Positions 14,543 through 18,630 of a stretch of DNA of 18,630 nucleotides are shown piece by piece. A program made the position numbers and the translations under genes. This DNA comes from CAZTME01 sp964614795 (GTDB taxonomy: Bacteria; Patescibacteriota; Microgenomatia; UBA1400; PJMF01): NCBI GenBank assembly GCA_964614795.1, contig CAZTME010000015.1, forward strand, positions 1-18,630. Direction: 5' to 3'. Below the pieces are notes generated by a model. The model was not told where the DNA came from and did no database searches. It was given only the letters and a program-made list of their open reading frames with translations. Each line of letters begins with the position of its first letter. Positions within the stretch are counted from its first letter, which is position 1.

Positions 14543-14580
14543 GGTTGTTAGTTATAAATTTGTTACCAGATATCACCCGC
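14537..14580 (-). promoter_or_regulatory. Antiterminator pairing that competes with the terminator
   Basis: On minus, GCGGGTG (14580-14574) is perfectly complementary to CACCCGC (14543-14537), a 7-bp stem with a 30-nt loop. The second arm is also the 5' arm of the terminator, so the two hairpins exclude each other. The first arm overlaps the stop codon of the 18-codon leader ORF. Confidence 0.55.
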
Positions 14581-14629
14581 TCAAAGCATCTTTCTTAACA
14601 AGCCAAATAAAACAGAAGTGATATGTCAT
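14573..14629 (-). CDS. Putative leader peptide (18 aa) of the attenuator
   Basis: A short ORF reading MTYHFCFIWLVKKDALSG. Its ATG is 8 nt after a TGA-TAAAAT extended -10, the same spacing as the leaderless genes here. Its UGA stop lies in the first antiterminator arm (AGC GGG TGA), so a ribosome finishing the ORF would cover that arm and favour termination, while one stalled earlier would leave it free. Five of residues 3-9 are aromatic or His (Y, H, F, F, W), which might make it sensitive to those amino acids. Coding is inferred from layout only; no homology can be claimed. Confidence 0.35.
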   Translation of the reverse strand: MTYHFCFIWLVKKDALSG

Positions 14630-14637
14630 CGGGAAGG

Positions 14638-14665
14638 ATTTTATCAAAAAATGTTGCTGATGCAA
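14638..14665 (-). promoter_or_regulatory. Leader RNA promoter (TTGCAT-16-TAAAAT, extended -10)
   Basis: On minus TTGCAT (14665-14660) and TAAAAT (14643-14638) are 16 nt apart, with a TGA extension before the -10. Predicted start is about 14631, giving a ~112-nt RNA up to the terminator at 14519. The -35 also sits within a GTTGC/GCAAC inverted repeat. Confidence 0.45.
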
Positions 14666-14826
14666 CTCCAGTTTTTCGCTATAATGGTTTAGATGAACTG
14701 AAAGAATAATGTAGTAGACTTGTCGCACCAAATAATAAATCTGCAATTTCAATTTTTTTATGCAACAAGTAGAGTAAAGAAAAATATTATCTCAGGTTTT
14801 AATGTATTTGAACTCAAGGAATCACT

Positions 14827-15147
14827 ATGAATCGGTTTAAAAAAAATCTCAATCATGATCCGGATGAAGTGGCTACATCGGGAAAAACAATTTACGATGT
14901 TGGTTACGGGGAAATTTTTTGGCGCAACTTTGTGGCCGGAGTAGGGCGGGGAATAGGTCATTTTTTCTTCAGCTTAATAATTGTCGTCATCATCGCCAAC
15001 CTCTTTTTTGTTTATTTATGGCCAATGATTGAGCCATTTTTAAGTTCATTTACCGCACTAAATAATATTTTATTGGATTTGCAAGGCAATTATCAAAATA
15101 GTCAACAACTTTTCAAGCCAACAACTCCTTTGGCACCTGTTCAATAA
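14827..15147 (+). CDS. Small membrane protein with one or two helices (DUF5665-like)
   Basis: A 106-residue protein: a polar N-terminus, then FWRNFVAGVGRGIGHFFFSLIIVVIIANLFFVYLW, a GxGRGxG segment running into a long hydrophobic helix, and a polar C-tail. A GlaRGlG turn before a helix is typical of DUF5665 proteins (recalled, not searched). AAGGA sits 6 nt before the ATG, one of the few clear Shine-Dalgarno sites here. The dUTPase starts 5 nt after its stop, so the two are one transcript. No function is known. Confidence 0.65.
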   Translation: MNRFKKNLNHDPDEVATSGKTIYDVGYGEIFWRNFVAGVGRGIGHFFFSLIIVVIIANLFFVYLWPMIEPFLSSFTALNNILLDLQGNYQNSQQLFKPTTPLAPVQ

Positions 15148-15152
15148 TCTTT

Positions 15153-15584
15153 ATGAAAATTAAGTGCAAGCGCTTTGATCAAGAAATACCTTTGCCGGCC
15201 AGACAAACCGCCGGATCTGTTGGGTTTGATTTGCATGCCCGCATCTCTGTCAAAATTGAGCCTGGCAAAATCGCCTACATTCCTCTTAATTTTGCTTTGA
15301 GCCTACCTTCCGGATATTGGGCTTTAGTGGCGGCTCGGAGCTCTTTGCACAAAAAAGGCTTAATGCTGGCAAACAGTGTGGGGATTGGTGATGCAGATTT
15401 TTGTGGTGAAGATGATGAGTATAAGGCTGCCGTTTATAATTTTAGTCAAGAAACGGTTGAAGTAATTAGAGGTGAACGCATTTGCCAATTGATCATTCTC
15501 ACTCATCCTGAAGTTGAGTTAGAGGAAGTCCGGTCTTTTGGTGGGCAAAAAAATCGTGGAGGCTTTGGTTCTACGGGTAAGTAA
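15153..15584 (+). CDS. dut: dUTP diphosphatase (trimeric dUTPase)
   Basis: Hydrolyses dUTP to dUMP and pyrophosphate, both keeping uracil out of DNA and feeding ThyA. The five family motifs appear in order: AGSVGFDLHA (I, residues 20-29), ARSSLHKKG (II), VGIGDADFCGEDDEYKAAVYNFS (III), RGERICQLII (IV) and RGGFGSTG (V, the mobile C-terminal arm). Motif III differs from the common GVIDSDYRGEI in having GIGDADFCGEDDE; the central Asp remains, and the longer acidic stretch looks like a lineage variant. 143 residues is normal. It follows the small membrane gene by 5 nt with no own ribosome site, so translation is probably coupled. Confidence 0.95.
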   Translation: MKIKCKRFDQEIPLPARQTAGSVGFDLHARISVKIEPGKIAYIPLNFALSLPSGYWALVAARSSLHKKGLMLANSVGIGDADFCGEDDEYKAAVYNFSQETVEVIRGERICQLIILTHPEVELEEVRSFGGQKNRGGFGSTGK

Positions 15585-15641
15585 TCTTGCTCAAGTTTAA
15601 TTGTTAATTGAATTTGCTCTTATGCTCCTTAGAAGATCCGC

Positions 15642-15672
15642 GGGCGTAAGTCCGGGGGTTTATCGGGTTCCT
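15642..15672. repeat. GC-rich element resembling the 10.8-kb repeat
   Basis: In the AT-rich gap after dut a short GC-rich block begins GATCCGCG and goes on to GTAAGTCCGGGGG; shortly after comes CTGAGTC. GATCCGCG is also found in the fourth unit of the 10.8-kb repeat, and CTGAGTC in its first two. CGGGC-GTAA-GTCCG can fold to a small GNRA-loop hairpin. It may be an isolated, diverged copy of the same repeat; the match is short. The rest of the gap (to 15801) shows no gene. Confidence 0.3.
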
Positions 15673-15801
15673 GAGTCTTTCATATCTGCATCAAATTAAT
15701 TTACGTTTTTTCTTGCCCTAAAGAAAAAAATTTTAAAATCTTACACCTCAATATTTAGTATTTCAAGACTTGTTTTAACACAATATTTTGTGGTTTAAAT
15801 T

Positions 15802-16686
15802 ATGTTTGTGTCATCACCAGAAAAAAATAGAAACATCATCCATCCTAAAAGTGATGTACTGGGCCTAACCAGAGAAGGGTATTTTTTAGCAAATCCTCAA
15901 GCTTTGCGCGATGAAGTTTTGAAATTTTTACAAGGCCGAGAAGCGCTTGCCTTTGCTGACTCTAATTTTCCCCTAATGGCTCATTTTATGCTTCAGGAAG
16001 TTTTAGAGGCCATGCAAGAGGAGGATAAACCCAATGAGCAAATCAATCATGGCGATTGGCACAAAGAATTGGTGGATGTGATTTTCTTTATCGAATCATT
16101 TGCACATTCTCATCACTTATCTCTAGATAACTATCGAATTATGAGTTTGACCAACAGTGGCGAATATCAAAGTGTTGCGAAGTCCAGTCGTTGGTATGAT
16201 TACACTTCAACAGCAATAGGTGATTTCCCCTATGATTATCGCAACTCTTTTGACAATTTAACCACAAAACTCGAAAATGTTTTAGCCTTGCTCTATGCCA
16301 AGTTTTCTTGCTTACCACTATTGGTAGATCCGGCAGAAGTAATGGCTAAAGTAATGGTGAAAAATGAACGCAATTATCCAAAAGAATATTTTGGTGAGAG
16401 GGATCAATTTGGTCGTAAATTAAATCCGGATGAATTAGTGGCCAAGTACATTCATTCAAGCAAGTGTTTGCGCATGATTAGAAAAGCAACAGGAAATTGT
16501 ACGGATGGACTCTTGCCGGAATTTCATCGCCCGTTTGCTCATCTCATCTTGAATTGGCAAAACAGCGAGTCGGCACAAAGAGAATTGGCTACTTTGTTAG
16601 TCTCGCCAGAATGGAAATATTTATTAAGTGGTCATAAACATTTAACTGATTCTGGATTGTCAGTGGTTAAAACAAAAATTCTTTAG
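15802..16686 (+). CDS. MazG-like all-alpha NTP pyrophosphohydrolase with extra C-terminal region
   Basis: Residues 58-105 carry the MazG/dimeric-dUTPase metal signature: LQEVLEAMQEE (Glu66, Glu69) and HKELVDVIFFIE (Glu89, Asp92), i.e. ExxE then ExxD. A second helical block with PAEVMAKVMVKNERNYPKEYF (residues ~177-197) is the typical end of the fold (K-x-x-NxxR). Such enzymes cleave dUTP, dCTP or damaged NTPs to the monophosphate. The last ~90 residues (CLRMIRKATGNCTDGLLPEF...) are additional, helical and not recognised. At 294 residues it is long for a single-domain member. Lying between dut and tmk, it probably acts on deoxynucleotides, but the substrate is inferred from position only. Confidence 0.75.
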   Translation: MFVSSPEKNRNIIHPKSDVLGLTREGYFLANPQALRDEVLKFLQGREALAFADSNFPLMAHFMLQEVLEAMQEEDKPNEQINHGDWHKELVDVIFFIESFAHSHHLSLDNYRIMSLTNSGEYQSVAKSSRWYDYTSTAIGDFPYDYRNSFDNLTTKLENVLALLYAKFSCLPLLVDPAEVMAKVMVKNERNYPKEYFGERDQFGRKLNPDELVAKYIHSSKCLRMIRKATGNCTDGLLPEFHRPFAHLILNWQNSESAQRELATLLVSPEWKYLLSGHKHLTDSGLSVVKTKIL

Positions 16687-16820
16687 ATTATTGATTACGC
16701 TACAAGTTTAGAGATTCAAAATAAAAAAATTAGCGATTCTAGAGAAAAGGATTTCATTGATAAAAAAATGTCAATGCAAAATTTAGGCAAAAATCGCAAA
16801 AAATGCTGATCAAGTTTGAA

Positions 16821-16878
16821 TTTAATCTGATAAGATAATTTACTATAGTAACAGTTTGCTTTTCTGAAAATCAAAGGA
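16821..16878 (+). promoter_or_regulatory. tmk promoter and ribosome binding site
   Basis: TTTAAT (16821-16826), 17 nt, TATAGT (16844-16849) is a plausible promoter giving a ~30-nt leader. AAAGGA (16873-16878) stands 7 nt before the ATG at 16886. tmk therefore has a normal leader with Shine-Dalgarno, unlike thyA and DHFR. Confidence 0.5.
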
Positions 16879-16885
16879 TGAACTT

Positions 16886-17542
16886 ATGACAAGCAAAAAA
16901 CTTCAGCCAAAAAAAGGTTTTTTAATTACTTTTGAAGGTGGAGAAGGAGGTGGCAAAAGCACGCAAATTGTGCGATTACGAGAAAAATTGGTGCGTGAAG
17001 GCAAAGATGTGATTGTGGTGCGCGAGCCAGGCGGGACGGTAATTAGTGAAAAAATTCGAGAAATTGTTTTGGGAAAAGAGCACATGGGTATGGCAAACAC
17101 TACTGAGGTTTTGCTTTTTCAGGCGGCGCGGGCGCAAATCTATAGAGAAATAGTCTTGCCCAGTTTGCAGGTTGGCAAAATCGTTTTAATGGATAGATCG
17201 CGAGATAGTAGTGTGGTTTATCAAGGTATTGTGCGTGGTTTCGGGAAAGATTTGATTGACACGCTTAACGATATTTCTACAAAAAAAACTTACCCAGATC
17301 TGACTATTCTTTTGGATGTAGAGCCTAAAACTGGTTTGCAGCGGCAAGAGAAAAACGAGCAAATAAATCGTATTGAAATGCAAGGTATGGATTTTCACAA
17401 ACAAGTGAATAATGCCTACAAAAAACTCGCTTTAGAAGACAAAAGTGGTCGCTGGGTAGTCATCGATGCTAATCAAAATATTGATGAGGTGGAGGCGCAA
17501 GTTTGGGAAGTGGTGTGGAAAAGGGTGGGGAAGGTAAATTAA
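16886..17542 (+). CDS. tmk: Thymidylate kinase (dTMP kinase)
   Basis: Phosphorylates dTMP to dTDP with ATP. FEGGEGGGKSTQ (residues 16-27) is the P-loop in the Glu form, REPGGTVISEKIR the dTMP-binding ExGGT region, FQAARAQIYREIVLPSL the RAQ helix, and MDRSRDSSVVYQG the DR motif contacting substrate. TYPDLTILLDV precedes a LID region with RQEKNEQINRIE. The 218-residue length and the order of motifs are typical. Own promoter and ribosome site; last gene of the thymidylate set in the window. Confidence 0.95.
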   Translation: MTSKKLQPKKGFLITFEGGEGGGKSTQIVRLREKLVREGKDVIVVREPGGTVISEKIREIVLGKEHMGMANTTEVLLFQAARAQIYREIVLPSLQVGKIVLMDRSRDSSVVYQGIVRGFGKDLIDTLNDISTKKTYPDLTILLDVEPKTGLQRQEKNEQINRIEMQGMDFHKQVNNAYKKLALEDKSGRWVVIDANQNIDEVEAQVWEVVWKRVGKVN

Positions 17543-17873
17543 TTGAGATTTACTACACTTTTTGTAAGATTTGGTGGCTATATTAGTAACGTTCTTTAAT
17601 AGAGATTTGCCTTTGGTGACGTTATCTAAGTGAAAAATTGTTGAGTTTGAACTGTTAACTTGTATTGGAAAAACCTTCAACAATAATCGCATTGAGGTAA
17701 GCGCCGTAGCGTTCTCTTGTCGAAATAAATTGTTTTTCTGTTGTTTGCAGAGTTTATTGTGGTTGGGCATAGATATGCGCTGGCTGAGTAGATAAGATTA
17801 TTCTCTATGGGACACAGTGATAGTGTTTTTTTAGAAAAACTAGAATATTTGAGGCTTGAAAAATGTAACTTAT
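17543..17873. other. 331-nt non-coding gap before the HigB/HigA pair
   Basis: No gene can be supported on either strand. ATTGTTGA (17637-17644) and TCAACAAT (17677-17684) form a perfect 8-bp inverted repeat with a 32-nt loop, and TAACGT/ACGTTA another pair just before it; neither has a T-run. GGCTGAGT near 17782 matches the core of the 10.8-kb repeat for 8 nt, possibly by chance. No clear promoter precedes the toxin gene. Confidence 0.4.
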
Positions 17874-18212
17874 ATGTCACAATATTGGACAGTACATATT
17901 CATCGCTCTGCTGGAAAAGAGCTGGAAAATTGCTCGGATTTAGTTCAGGACGAATTTAGAAAAATGTTCCGACAGCTTTTCAATAAAGGTTATTTAGAAT
18001 ATCCGTATGCAAAAAAGATGGAAGGTAAAAAAAATCTTTTTGAAATACGAATACGTAGCTCTGGTCAATACCGTGCCTTTTACAGTTATATACCGGAGCG
18101 TAGCCAAATTCTAATACTTCTAGCCTTTAGAAAGAAAACAAACAAAACACCACAATATCTGATTAGAATTGCCCTACAAAGATTAAGAAATTACAACTTG
18201 TATGCCAACTAA
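17874..18212 (+). CDS. HigB/RelE-type toxin (phage Gp49-like)
   Basis: From ATG 17874 it encodes 112 residues. WTVHIHRSAGKELE, then FEIRIRSSGQYRAFYSY, ILILLAFRKKTNKTP and a final IALQRLRNY are the layout of Gp49/HigB-like toxins (PF05973): elR...g.yR, hgF.KK..kTP, A..R...Y. Such toxins cleave mRNA on the ribosome. The frame also extends to a TTG at 17856, but the ATG starts directly at the first conserved strand. The gene overlaps the antitoxin by 11 nt. Order is toxin first, the usual higBA order. Confidence 0.85.
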   Translation: MSQYWTVHIHRSAGKELENCSDLVQDEFRKMFRQLFNKGYLEYPYAKKMEGKKNLFEIRIRSSGQYRAFYSYIPERSQILILLAFRKKTNKTPQYLIRIALQRLRNYNLYAN

Positions 18213-18516
18213 AATAAAAAATTCACCATTGTCTGAAAAAGAATGGCTAACTCTAGAGGAATTTGAAGAATTATATCCCACCACACCAAAGGATGAGCTG
18301 ATTATTGCTCAGGAGAACCTCCTCTACGATATTATCACCACGTTTTATCGGGTTCGAAAGCAACTGAACATGACGCAGGAAGAATTGGCAACGCGAGCCG
18401 GCTTACCACGCAGTACCGTTGCCAAAGTAGAATCTGGCAAACGCAATGCGACCGTTGCCACCCTTCAGGCTATGGCGCGAGCCATGGGAAAAACGCTGAA
18501 AATTGAGTTGGTTTAA
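18202..18516 (+). CDS. HigA-type antitoxin, XRE-family HTH
   Basis: 104 residues. The C-terminal half is a helix-turn-helix of the XRE/Cro type: VRKQLNMTQEELATRAGLPRSTVAKVESGKRNATVATLQAMARAMG. The N-terminal ~50 residues (EEFEELYPTTPKDELIIAQENLLYDI) are acidic and probably contact the toxin. Overlap with the toxin gene indicates one transcript and coupled translation; the antitoxin is expected to repress the operon, but I see no obvious palindromic operator upstream of the toxin. Confidence 0.9.
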   Translation: MPTKIKNSPLSEKEWLTLEEFEELYPTTPKDELIIAQENLLYDIITTFYRVRKQLNMTQEELATRAGLPRSTVAKVESGKRNATVATLQAMARAMGKTLKIELV

Positions 18517-18630
18517 AGTTGAGAAAAATCGATTAATTGAAAGAGATTTTTTTATGGTTAACTCAAGTTTTGAGTGAGAATAATAAACTCGATTTTGAAA
18601 CAGTATTGAGTTTAAAAATGAAAAATTTAT
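18517..18630. other. Downstream end of window, no gene seen
   Basis: 114 AT-rich nt after the antitoxin. ACTCAA-GTT-TTGAGT (around 18564-18578) is a small perfect hairpin without a T-run and AAACTC/GAGTTT another pair. No coding frame. Confidence 0.35.

Larger units (their letters stand above)
14513..14826. other. 314-nt gap between divergent genes
   Basis: The left 150 nt hold the minus-strand leader described separately. The remainder (about 14666-14826) is AT-rich and contains no gene I can support; its right end has the AAGGA ribosome binding site (14816-14820) of the following small membrane gene. Confidence 0.5.

Noticed and set aside
14537..14580. Possible tRNA, from the 7-bp GCGGGTG/CACCCGC stem
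   Set aside because: The enclosed loop is only 30 nt, without D, anticodon or T arms.
14519..14665. T-box or known riboswitch upstream of the 386-aa gene
   Set aside because: No T-box consensus (AGGGUGGNACCGCG) or specifier loop, and the leader is too short for the riboswitch classes I can recall.
14623..14709. Plus-strand 28-codon ORF (MSSGRILSKNVADATPVFRY...)
   Set aside because: Protein-like at first sight, but it has no promoter or ribosome site, overlaps the minus-strand leader promoter, and cannot be supported on its own.
17432..17880. Two minus-strand frames between tmk and the toxin gene (17432-17770, 17677-17880)
   Set aside because: One overlaps tmk, neither shows a domain, hydrophobic pattern or ribosome site; AT-rich DNA gives such frames by chance.

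Overview
The window looks like a chromosomal segment of a small-genome bacterium of the Candidate Phyla Radiation (Patescibacteria, probably near Microgenomates). This is inferred from the AT-rich, tightly packed genes, many small orphan membrane proteins, lineage-type variants of ThyA, DHFR and dCMP deaminase, and several genes that appear to start without a Shine-Dalgarno site. TGA is used as a stop (for example at the ends of the PIN toxin and the cation/Ca exchanger), so the standard bacterial code applies. No rRNA, tRNA, insertion sequence, prophage or CRISPR array was seen.

Layout. Bases 1-1709 hold two minus-strand genes: the start of a Gfo/Idh/MocA-like oxidoreductase cut by the window edge, and a 461-residue protein with a faint phosphodiester-glycosidase-like C-terminus. 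From 1864 topA runs on plus with a lysine-rich tail, followed by a small two-helix membrane protein. A minus-strand pair (small membrane protein, SurE nucleotidase) ends at 4502. From 5880 a plus-strand membrane operon encodes a CaCA-type exchanger, a GAP/Sap-family protein and a 67-residue protein. thyA follows, then a Phd/PIN toxin-antitoxin pair overlapping a HIT-family gene, then an orphan membrane protein.

From 10.8 kb there is a cluster of degenerate ~30-nt GC-rich tandem repeats between convergent genes, a dCMP deaminase with a degenerate nucleotidyltransferase N-terminus, a true HIGH-motif nucleotidyltransferase, a DHFR, an orphan 386-residue protein preceded by a putative leader-peptide attenuator, a small membrane protein with dUTPase, a MazG-like pyrophosphohydrolase, thymidylate kinase, and finally a HigB/HigA-type toxin-antitoxin pair.

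How it fits together. dCMP deaminase and dUTPase (perhaps helped by the MazG-like enzyme) make dUMP, ThyA methylates it to dTMP, DHFR regenerates the folate, and Tmk phosphorylates dTMP. Thus nearly all of dTMP supply is encoded within 10 kb, although split over several transcription units. The most unusual items are the attenuator-like leader at 14519-14665 (an 18-codon ORF whose stop lies in an antiterminator arm) and the repeated placement of a -10 hexamer 7-8 nt before the start codon, which implies leaderless mRNAs for several genes.
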